This document shows positions 17,063-24,688 of a stretch of 64,000 bases of DNA, piece by piece (the first letter of the stretch is position 1; each line of letters starts with the position of its first letter). Source of the DNA: Clostridiales bacterium S5-A14a. Lineage in GTDB: Bacteria > Bacillota > Clostridia > Peptostreptococcales > Anaerovoracaceae. The position numbers and the translations under genes were made by a program. The stretch is from NCBI GenBank assembly GCA_000758905.1, contig JRNA01000019.1, forward strand, positions 21,234-85,233. The letters run 5' to 3'. The notes beneath the pieces were generated by a model that had not been told where the DNA came from, did not search any database, and was given only the letters and a program-made list of their open reading frames with translations.

Positions 17063-17149
17063 GGAACTATTATATAACATTGATTTTATCTTGCAACCGT
17101 TTACTGCAGGATGTATAATGATATCGTTTTATGAAAAGGAGAAAATTTA

Positions 17150-17770
17150 ATGAATAAAAAATTTAGTAAAGTATTAGGGATTGCAATTGTTTTGTGCATG
17201 GTAATTGGATTAGCAGCATGTGGAGCTGATACTAAAACTCCGAAAGGAGCTACGGAAGCATTTCTGAAAAGCCTACAAAAGGGCGATATAATCAAATGGG
17301 AAGAGCAACTATCAGGGCGTAAACTTTCAGGTGACGAAAAGAAAAAAATGAAAAAGGAATTCGATAAAAATCCTCAAGAACAATTCAATAGAATGAAGGA
17401 TTTTGAGTTTAAAATTATCAAGACCAAGGAAGTGAAAAAAGGCAAAGAGGCAGAAGCAACAGTTGAATTTACGACTTACGATTTTGTAAAGGTGTCCCAA
17501 AACATGAATAAATACTTCATGAAGAACCTTGGAGAACTCAAAGCCATGAAAGAAGACAAACTCAACAAGACTATAGACAAGAGAATGAAGGAAGAGTTCA
17601 AAAAGGCTGATAAGAAAGTCAAAAATAAGGCAAAGATAAATTTGGTTTATGACAAGAAAAAAGACGAATGGAAGGTTGTAGATGCAAATAGGAATTATGA
17701 ATTCCAGGATGCAATTATGGGAGGAATGTTGACATATCAAGCTCAGCAATCGATGGCTCCTCAACAGTAA
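17150..17770 (+). CDS. Lipoprotein with DUF4878/DUF5105-like domain
   Basis: 206 residues. The signal peptide ends in the lipobox LAAC (Cys about residue 24), so the protein is lipid-anchored outside the membrane. The following region (TPKGATEAFLKSLQKGD, then a Lys-rich beta fold with KVNKAKINLVYDKKKDEWKVVD-like strands) resembles the small NTF2-like lipoproteins of Firmicutes. It stands alone between the divergent permease and nifJ, with an AAAGGAG ribosome site and its own terminator. Function unknown. Confidence 0.75.
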   Translation: MNKKFSKVLGIAIVLCMVIGLAACGADTKTPKGATEAFLKSLQKGDIIKWEEQLSGRKLSGDEKKKMKKEFDKNPQEQFNRMKDFEFKIIKTKEVKKGKEAEATVEFTTYDFVKVSQNMNKYFMKNLGELKAMKEDKLNKTIDKRMKEEFKKADKKVKNKAKINLVYDKKKDEWKVVDANRNYEFQDAIMGGMLTYQAQQSMAPQQ

Positions 17771-17811
17771 ACGAATTAAAATTAGATTAAATTATTAAAC
17801 AAATTATATAG

Positions 17812-17855
17812 TACATATGGCAGGCTATTTTATAGTTATGCCATATGTATTTTTA
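17812..17855 (+). terminator. Terminator after the lipoprotein gene
   Basis: TACATATGGCA pairs with TGCCATATGTA over a 16-base loop and is followed by TTTTT. Confidence 0.75.
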
Positions 17856-17965
17856 TGCAACAAAACATTTGTATCTCGTAGTTTGCGAATGAATGTAACA
17901 TCGCTTGTAAGGGCTAATATTTCCCCAAAGATAAGGTTTTAGCCACTGCTAACAAGAGAAATTGG

Positions 17966-17994
17966 TTGACATTGTATACACTGAGGAGTACACT
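17966..17994 (+). promoter_or_regulatory. Probable sigmaA promoter of nifJ
   Basis: A perfect TTGACA is followed after 17 bases by TACACT. Upstream, 17905-17959 contains a nested inverted repeat (CTTGT/ACAAG enclosing GGCTAA/TTAGCC) of unknown meaning. Confidence 0.5.
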
Positions 17995-18048
17995 TAGGGT
18001 AGAGAATAAAGTATTAATTTTTGATATAAACAAAGGAAGGTGAAAAGA

Positions 18049-21000
18049 GTGAGAAACCTAAAAACAATGGATGGTAATACAGCTGCCGCTCATGTGGCAT
18101 ACGCTTTTTCAGAAGTAGCAGCTATCTATCCAATCACACCATCATCCCCTATGGCTGAAAGCATGGACGAATGGGCATCTGACGATCGAAAGAATATTTT
18201 TGGCGAAAAGGTAAACATTATTGAAATGCAGTCAGAGGGAGGAGCCGCTGGAGCAGTTCACGGAGCAGCTTCCGCTGGTTCATTTACATCTACATTTACA
18301 GCATCGCAGGGATTACTTTTGATGATTCCTAACATGTATAAACTTGCAGCAGAAATGGCACCTGCCGTATTCCACGTTGCAGCAAGAGCCATTGCAACCC
18401 ATGCTCTTTCAATATTTGGAGATCATTCGGACGTAATGGCAGCAAGACAGACAGGATTTGCTATGCTTGTTTCAAACAGCGTTCAGCAGGTTATGGACCT
18501 TGCAGCAGTTGCTCACCTTGCAACAATTAACGGTTCACTTCCTACACTTCACTTCTTTGACGGATTCAGAACTTCACACGAACAACAGAAGATTGAAGTT
18601 TGGGATTACGACGAACTAAAGAGCATGGTTAATTGGGATGCAGTCCAGAGAAGAAGAAATCAGGCACTACATCCTGAGCACGGCATTGCGATGGGATCAG
18701 CTGAACAGCCAGAAACATTCTTCCAACATAGAGAAGCTTGCAACACAGTATATAAGGATGCTGTTGATATATTCGTTGATTCTATGAATATGGTTAACGA
18801 AAAGATTGGTAGCAATTACAAGCCTTTCAACTATTATGGTGCAAAGGATGCTACAGAAGTAATTATAGCAATGGGTTCTGTCTGTGATGCTACAGAAGAA
18901 GTTATTGATTATCTAACTGCTAAGGGCGAAAAAGTAGGACTTGTTAAGGTTCACCTTTTCAGACCTTTCTCTGTTAAACACCTATTGACACAGATTCCTA
19001 AGACAGCAAAAAAGATTGCTGTTCTTGACAGATGTAAGGAGCCAGGTTCTGTTGGAGAACCTTTGTATCTTGACGTTGTTAATGCACTTCGCGGAACAGA
19101 ATTTGATAACTGTGTAATCACAGGCGGTAGATATGGCCTTGGATCAAAAGACGTTCAGCCAGCTGATATTTTGTCAGTATATGAAGAACTTAAGAAGGAT
19201 AATCCAAAGCCTGAATTTACAATTTCCATCGTGGACGATGTTACTAATCTTTCACTTACACCTAGTGAGAAACCTGTTACAGTACCTGAAGGCACTATTT
19301 CATGTAAATTCTGGGGTCTTGGTTCTGACGGTACAGTTGGAGCTAACAAGAACTCCGTTAAGATTATAGGTGATCACACTGATAAATATGTTCAGGCATA
19401 TTTCCAATATGACTCCAAGAAATCTGGTGGTATCACAATTTCTCACTTAAGATTTGGAGACCATCCTATCAAATCTACATATTATGTAAAACAGGCAGAC
19501 TTTGTTGCATGTCACCAGCAGTCATACATGCACAGATATGACATAGTTCAGGACGTTGTTCCAGGCGGATACTTCTTGCTTAACACTACTTGGGACGAAA
19601 AAGAACTTGAGGAAATGATTCCTGGCAACGTTAAGAGATATATTGCTAACAATAACATCAAATTCTATACCTGCAACGCCGTTGATTTGGCTGAAGAGAT
19701 AGGACTTGGCGTAATGAGAACAAACACCGTTCTTCAGGCTGCTTTCTTCAAACTTGCTAACATCATTCCTATAGATAAGGCTGTAGAGTACATGAAGAGT
19801 GCGATCGAGAAAACTTACGGACGTAAGGGAGAGAAGATCGTAAACATGAACAAAGCAGCTGTCGATGCTGGCGTTAAGAATGTAAAAGAATTTGTTGTTC
19901 CTGAGAGTTGGAAAACCGCTGAAGGCGAAATGTGCTATCCACAGCCAGAAGGTAAGACACCTGAACTAACAAAATATCTCAACGAGGTTATGATTCCTTC
20001 AAACGCTATGCGTGGTGATGAACTTCCAGTTTCAACCTTTGTTGACTATATCAGAGGAGATGCACCTGCAGGAACTTCACTTCACGAGAAGAGAGAAATT
20101 GCTCAGAGAATACCAGTATGGAAACCTGAAAACTGTATTCAATGTAATAGATGTGCTTATGTATGTCCGCATGCAGTTATCAGAGCTTTCGGCATGAGCG
20201 AAGAAGATGGTAAGAAGATCGGAGATCAGGCTCTTGATATGATGGGAGCTAAGGATGGACAGAAGTTCACAATCGCTATATCTTCAATGGATTGTACTGG
20301 TTGCGGATCTTGTGCATCAACTTGTCCTGCTAAGAACAAGGCTCTTGAGATGGTGCCAGTAACCTCTGACCTTATGCATAACACTCAGAAAAAATACAAT
20401 ACAGTATTTTACGATACAGAGAGAGTTGAAGTTCCATTTAAGCCAGACAGCTTAAAGGGATCCCAGTTCTTACAACCACTACTTGAGTTCTCAGGTGCTT
20501 GTCCAGGATGCGGAGAAACTCCTTATGCAAGACTTGTAACTCAGTTGTTTGGCGATAGAATGTTTGTAGCTAACGCTACAGGATGTTCTTCAATCTGGGG
20601 ATTCAGTGCACCTGCAACACCATATACAACAAATGAAAATGGTTGTGGTCCTGCTTGGGCTAACTCACTATTTGAAGATAACGCTGAATTCGGTCTGGGT
20701 ATGCACCTTGGAATGAAGACAAGAAGAGAAGCTGCTAAGACTGCGGTTGAAAAACTAATGGAAAAACATGCAGACTTTAAGGAAGTCGGACAAAGCTGGA
20801 TCGACCATATGTACGACGGAGATGAATCAAAGGTTGCATCTAATGCTGTACTTGAAGCGCTAGATAAGATGAACGAATCTGAAGAAGAAGTTAAATTCTT
20901 GAAGGATAATAAGAACCTTCTCATCAAACCATCAGTATGGATCTTCGGTGGAGACGGATGGGCATACGATATCGGATACGGTGGACTCGACCATGTTATC

Positions 21001-21651
21001 GCATCGGGCGAGGACGTAAACATCTTAGTATTCGATACAGAAGTTTACTCTAACACAGGTGGACAGAGCTCTAAGTCAACTCCAATGGGAGCAGTTGCTA
21101 AGTTTGCTGCTTCAGGTAAGGGCGTTAAGAAGAAGGATCTTGCACAGATTGCAATGGCTTACGGATATGTATATGTTGCACAAATCGGAATGGGTGCAGA
21201 TATGAACCAGACTCTTAAGGCAATTAAAGAGGCAGAAGCGTATAAGGGACCATCGCTGATCATCGCATATGCACCTTGTATCAACCACGGAATCAACTTA
21301 TCAAATGCACAGGGTATCATCAAGGATGCAGTTGATGTAGGATATTGGAACCTACTCAGATTCAATCCTGATCTTGCAGCAGAAGGTAAGAATCCGCTTA
21401 AGGTTGACAGCAAACAGCCTCAGCCAGAAGGATATAAGGACTTCTTGATGAGTGAAGTTCGTTACAGCTCATTGACCAGAAAATTCCCTGGCAGAGCTGA
21501 AGAACTCTTCGAAAAGAATGAGGAAGATGCACTTCGTCGTTATGACCTTCTCAAAGAACTTGAAAAGACATACGCAACGGCCAATGAAGATGTTCCTACA
21601 GCTTCAGAAGTAGCTAACAAGAGAGATCCAGGAGATCCACAGAAGCAGTAA
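18049..21651 (+). CDS. nifJ: Pyruvate:ferredoxin (flavodoxin) oxidoreductase
   Basis: A single-chain PFOR of 1200 residues that converts pyruvate, CoA and oxidised ferredoxin to acetyl-CoA, CO2 and reduced ferredoxin. In order: the pyruvate-binding domain with TMDGNTAAAHVAYAFSEVA and YPITPSSPMAE at the N-terminus; two 4Fe-4S motifs, CIQCNRCAYVCPH and CTGCGSCASTCP, near residues 690-760; a proximal cluster region with CPGCGETPYAR; and the thiamine pyrophosphate domain with GGDGWAYDIGYGG and SNTGGQ. The second GTG (18049) is chosen as start because AAAGGAAGG lies 8 bases before it, whereas the first GTG overlaps that site. It is monocistronic with its own terminator, and central to fermentation here. 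Confidence 0.97.
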   Translation: MRNLKTMDGNTAAAHVAYAFSEVAAIYPITPSSPMAESMDEWASDDRKNIFGEKVNIIEMQSEGGAAGAVHGAASAGSFTSTFTASQGLLLMIPNMYKLAAEMAPAVFHVAARAIATHALSIFGDHSDVMAARQTGFAMLVSNSVQQVMDLAAVAHLATINGSLPTLHFFDGFRTSHEQQKIEVWDYDELKSMVNWDAVQRRRNQALHPEHGIAMGSAEQPETFFQHREACNTVYKDAVDIFVDSMNMVNEKIGSNYKPFNYYGAKDATEVIIAMGSVCDATEEVIDYLTAKGEKVGLVKVHLFRPFSVKHLLTQIPKTAKKIAVLDRCKEPGSVGEPLYLDVVNALRGTEFDNCVITGGRYGLGSKDVQPADILSVYEELKKDNPKPEFTISIVDDVTNLSLTPSEKPVTVPEGTISCKFWGLGSDGTVGANKNSVKIIGDHTDKYVQAYFQYDSKKSGGITISHLRFGDHPIKSTYYVKQADFVACHQQSYMHRYDIVQDVVPGGYFLLNTTWDEKELEEMIPGNVKRYIANNNIKFYTCNAVDLAEEIGLGVMRTNTVLQAAFFKLANIIPIDKAVEYMKSAIEKTYGRKGEKIVNMNKAAVDAGVKNVKEFVVPESWKTAEGEMCYPQPEGKTPELTKYLNEVMIPSNAMRGDELPVSTFVDYIRGDAPAGTSLHEKREIAQRIPVWKPENCIQCNRCAYVCPHAVIRAFGMSEEDGKKIGDQALDMMGAKDGQKFTIAISSMDCTGCGSCASTCPAKNKALEMVPVTSDLMHNTQKKYNTVFYDTERVEVPFKPDSLKGSQFLQPLLEFSGACPGCGETPYARLVTQLFGDRMFVANATGCSSIWGFSAPATPYTTNENGCGPAWANSLFEDNAEFGLGMHLGMKTRREAAKTAVEKLMEKHADFKEVGQSWIDHMYDGDESKVASNAVLEALDKMNESEEEVKFLKDNKNLLIKPSVWIFGGDGWAYDIGYGGLDHVIASGEDVNILVFDTEVYSNTGGQSSKSTPMGAVAKFAASGKGVKKKDLAQIAMAYGYVYVAQIGMGADMNQTLKAIKEAEAYKGPSLIIAYAPCINHGINLSNAQGIIKDAVDVGYWNLLRFNPDLAAEGKNPLKVDSKQPQPEGYKDFLMSEVRYSSLTRKFPGRAEELFEKNEEDALRRYDLLKELEKTYATANEDVPTASEVANKRDPGDPQKQ

Positions 21652-21708
21652 GGCTAAAGTCATATTCCATATGATGATAGAATTCTGATTCATAGAACAA
21701 AATAATAT

Positions 21709-21735
21709 TGGGACCCTTAAAAGGGTCCCATTTTT
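21709..21735 (+). terminator. nifJ terminator
   Basis: TGGGACCCTT and AAGGGTCCCA form a tight stem followed by TTTTT. Confidence 0.88.
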
Positions 21736-21820
21736 AAAATTTTGGACAATATATTGTAATTTGTCATATAGACTAACATAAATTTGTAATATTAACTAGC
21801 ATAGAAAAGAAAACGGAATT

Positions 21821-22534
21821 ATGGGAAAGAAAAATATTTTTTCAAGAAATGATTATCAAAAATTAAAAAGAGCCAATGATAAAAGGCTTAAATACTTTGA
21901 GATGGAAGACAGGGAGTTAATGAAGAACCTCATTACAGAACTAGACATAAGGGGTGCTTCAAGGGCGTATATAGAGGTTGTGAGGACCGATTTGATCAAT
22001 GCTATGATACAGGAAGAACATTCTCATAAGAGCGTAAAGAGGAATCTCAAGGGTATACTCGGTGGGGATGTGGATGCAGCCATAGATGAAATAATGGATG
22101 CTGCTCCTCAGAGGAAGGATAAACAGAACATAATCATGGCAATAGGTGATGCCTTTTTCTCTTACATCTTTGTACTAGGTATTGCGGCTGCAATATCTGG
22201 TAGTGGGTATAGGTTTGTGCTTGGACCAGCCCTTTTGGCAATTATAATACTCAGTTTTTTTGCACTATTTTTCATAACTAGAAATACTGGTAGAAATGCA
22301 AAAAATGAAGAAGGCAGAAGGCGTTCTGGGGGACAGTACAAACTCCTAGTTATTGCAATTACCTCTGGCTCCGCTGCTTTGTCGCATTTTGTTTTGAACC
22401 TTCCTGAGCCGTGGTACATAAATAGCTGGCTTCCAGTTCTCATATCGGGAATGTGTTGGCTGTCATTGTATGACTGGGATAGCAAGATGAATGACGACAA
22501 AATGACGGATATTCAAAAGAATTATACGGATTAA
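21821..22534 (+). CDS. Membrane protein of unknown function, 237 residues
   Basis: The first 110 residues are soluble and charged, with an acidic-basic helical region (MEDRELMKNLITELDIRGASRAYIEV...). Four hydrophobic segments follow, around 112-132, 134-154, 176-194 and 198-216. The tail is hydrophilic. The N-terminal region resembles DUF1129-like or small helical adaptor domains, but I cannot assign it. It is a lone gene after the nifJ terminator, with its own terminator downstream. Confidence 0.6.
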   Translation: MGKKNIFSRNDYQKLKRANDKRLKYFEMEDRELMKNLITELDIRGASRAYIEVVRTDLINAMIQEEHSHKSVKRNLKGILGGDVDAAIDEIMDAAPQRKDKQNIIMAIGDAFFSYIFVLGIAAAISGSGYRFVLGPALLAIIILSFFALFFITRNTGRNAKNEEGRRRSGGQYKLLVIAITSGSAALSHFVLNLPEPWYINSWLPVLISGMCWLSLYDWDSKMNDDKMTDIQKNYTD

Positions 22535-22605
22535 GTCTCAGTTGAAAGATGAGAGTAGAACTTAGAGTAACTTATTGAAGCCCTTGACAAATAACTCAAA
22601 ATTTA

Positions 22606-22652
22606 AAAGGTAGTATAACGGGCATGAACCCAGATATACTACCTTTATTTTT
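22606..22652 (+). terminator. Terminator after the 237-residue membrane protein
   Basis: AAAGGTAGTAT pairs with ATACTACCTTT, with an inner GGG/CCC, and is followed by ATTTTTG. It is 70 bases past the stop codon. Confidence 0.65.
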
Positions 22653-22721
22653 GTTGTTATATATGCCGGCTTCGCAAAAATTATATTTTGTTGTGGCCGT
22701 GATTAATAACTTTTTACCAAA

Positions 22722-24224
22722 TTAAGCTGCTTTTGCCTTTCCCTTGATAGAAACCTGAGGCTCTTTAGGAAGTGCAAATAGTGGCACAAATCTGTCAGCA
22801 CCTGTTAATGTAAGAAGTAGCAGAGATGCAACAGCAATCATTGCCATGAAGTTGTACTGGATAAAGTTTACAGGTTTAAACTTAAATAGAGGATATACGT
22901 TTGCTGCGATACCTACATAGAATGCAAGGTATACGTGCCATGGAATAAGCTGAGAACCGAATACTCCCATTGCGTCTCCAAATGTAGCATTTCTAAGTTT
23001 CAGTTTGTACATGTCTTCTTCAGAAGCTTCAACGTTCTCTTCAAGGATGTTTTTGATTATAGGACCAACTGTTACAATCTGAGCCATTTCGTCAGCTAGA
23101 AGCATGTTACCGCCTATGCAGAGAAGTCCGTTGAAGAACATAAGAGTTCTTACCTTTCCTGATATTGCAACAATTCCTTTTGCAAGTGGTTCAAATGCGT
23201 GCATTGCCGCCATGATTCCACCGAATGCAGCTACCCACATCATCATTACAACTACCCAAGCACCGGCTTCAGAGAAACCGGACATGATAAGGTTAAGATA
23301 TTCGTTTAGACCACTCTTTTCGAAGTTAGGACCACCGAATGTAGTAGTGCCTGCAAAGAGTCCAAGGATGTAAGCTGATACAATTCCTGAACCGATACAC
23401 ATGAAAGTGTTAACTCCTGCAACAGCAAGACCGATTACCAAGATTAGAGGAATGATCATGTAAAGTGCAACACCTTCCTGAACCTGAGTTAGAAGATCGA
23501 TAGCAACAGGCTTTTTCTCCTGAATATATGCGATAGCATCTGGAGCTTCAGCGTTGAGCTTATCGAATACTCCGGAAGCATCTGCAGTCTCTCCTGGAAG
23601 ACCCATAACTGTTGCTGCAACAAAGAATGCGATGATTGCAAGAATTAGGCATCCAATTGACCATACTCCTTGTGATCTGATTCTGTCGATAACTTCAACT
23701 CCCTGGATACCAGAAGATACGATTGTAGTATCAGAAATAAGACCGATGTTATCTCCAAAGCATGCACCACCTGCGATGGCGCAAGTAGTCAAAACAACGT
23801 CTCCTCCGACGATGTTGTTGAGCCATAGGAAGATTGGAGCACATGCTGCAAAAGTTCCCCAAGATGTACCTGTAGCAACTGAAAGTACAGCTGTAACAGC
23901 GATTCCAACTACAGCGACAGTTTTACCTGTAACACCTAGTGAAAGAGCGATGATTACGGCAGAAGCACCTACACCTGTTGTCATAAATGCAGAAGCCATT
24001 GCGTAAGCAAACATTAGAATGAATAGAGCGATAAGGATGTGAGATACACTACCAATCGCTGCATCAAGCATGTCTTTAAACTTTAGTCTCTCAGTTACTC
24101 CTGCGACTATGCAAGCGCAAATAGTTGCAATTGGAGCTGCAATAAGAGCATCCATCCCGGACATCATAAGTGCTGCAAGTACAGCAACCGGAACGAACTT
24201 AAGAATTGCTTTAAGTGTGTTCAT
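22722..24224 (-). CDS. NhaC-family Na+/H+ (or amino acid) antiporter
   Basis: 500 residues with about 12 hydrophobic segments. NhaC-family signatures are present: ATGTSWGTFAACAPI with the conserved polar residues in a helix break, and ACFGDNIGLISDTTI. A second inverted copy of this topology appears in the C-terminal half, including LLADEMAQIVTVGP. Members exchange Na+ for H+; some exchange amino acids. The gene is preceded by a strong ribosome site (AAAAGGAGAA) and, 77 bases further up, a near-consensus sigma-54 promoter, so expression should need an enhancer-binding activator. One such activator is encoded divergently 464 bases away. Confidence 0.85.
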   Translation of the reverse strand: MNTLKAILKFVPVAVLAALMMSGMDALIAAPIATICACIVAGVTERLKFKDMLDAAIGSVSHILIALFILMFAYAMASAFMTTGVGASAVIIALSLGVTGKTVAVVGIAVTAVLSVATGTSWGTFAACAPIFLWLNNIVGGDVVLTTCAIAGGACFGDNIGLISDTTIVSSGIQGVEVIDRIRSQGVWSIGCLILAIIAFFVAATVMGLPGETADASGVFDKLNAEAPDAIAYIQEKKPVAIDLLTQVQEGVALYMIIPLILVIGLAVAGVNTFMCIGSGIVSAYILGLFAGTTTFGGPNFEKSGLNEYLNLIMSGFSEAGAWVVVMMMWVAAFGGIMAAMHAFEPLAKGIVAISGKVRTLMFFNGLLCIGGNMLLADEMAQIVTVGPIIKNILEENVEASEEDMYKLKLRNATFGDAMGVFGSQLIPWHVYLAFYVGIAANVYPLFKFKPVNFIQYNFMAMIAVASLLLLTLTGADRFVPLFALPKEPQVSIKGKAKAA

Positions 24225-24300
24225 TAAAAGTTCTCCTTTTCTTTTAGATAATAATAAATAAAAACAATTTAGGTGATAAACTCACCATCTCTATTATAGA

Positions 24301-24317
24301 AGCAATTATCGTGCCAA
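24301..24317 (-). promoter_or_regulatory. Sigma-54 (-24/-12) promoter of the antiporter gene
   Basis: Read on the minus strand, the site is TTGGCACGATAATTGCT. It has TGGCAC (24316-24311), five bases, then TTGCT (24305-24301), matching the RpoN consensus at every key base with the required spacing. Transcription would begin about 24290, giving a 65-base leader to the antiporter ATG. Confidence 0.85.
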
Positions 24318-24491
24318 AAGGTAAAAGTTAAATAACATACATCCACTTAAGATAATGATAAAAATAAAACATGGGATTTTTAAGTGATTTTATGGGAATT
24401 TTTTAAGATAAAAATACTATTTTGTGTCCTTCAGATTTACAAAATTCGGAAAGAAAAGAATAAAATAAGGCTATATTTTAAAATTTGCAAA

Positions 24492-24534
24492 CCAAAAGTG
24501 GGTCGGCAAAATATTTACGAGCCAAATTTGGGTC
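24492..24534. promoter_or_regulatory. Two direct repeats, candidate activator-binding sites
   Basis: CCAAAAGTGGGTC (24492-24504) and CCAAATTTGGGTC (24522-24534) match at 11 of 13 bases with start-to-start spacing of 30. The second contains the palindrome CCAAATTTGG. They lie about 180-220 bases upstream of the sigma-54 promoter and directly beside the activator's own -35 box, the classic place for an upstream activating sequence. The rest of 24225-24688 is AT-rich, with only these elements visible. Confidence 0.55.
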
Positions 24535-24541
24535 AAAACCA

Positions 24542-24570
24542 TTGACCTAAGAGTCAGAAAAATATAAAAT
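24542..24570 (+). promoter_or_regulatory. SigmaA promoter of the sigma-54 activator gene
   Basis: TTGACC, a 17-base spacer, then TAAAAT. The transcript would have a leader of about 110 bases. The candidate activator sites end 8 bases before the -35, so self-control is plausible. Confidence 0.5.
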
Positions 24571-24688
24571 ATATACTGAATTTATGAAAGATACAATCTC
24601 TGTGTCCAAGTAAATCTCTTGTTCTAATAGATTTTTATTTGACAGGCAGAATGAAGCAATAATATATAAAACCTGGAAGGAATAATAT

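Noticed and set aside
20541..21023. Long reverse-strand open frames inside nifJ, metG and similar genes
   Set aside because: They have no ribosome sites or recognisable domains and lie wholly inside strongly supported genes.
22584..22619. TTGACA as promoter of a small RNA before the 22.6-kb terminator
   Set aside because: No -10 box at a workable distance; the hairpin is explained as a terminator.
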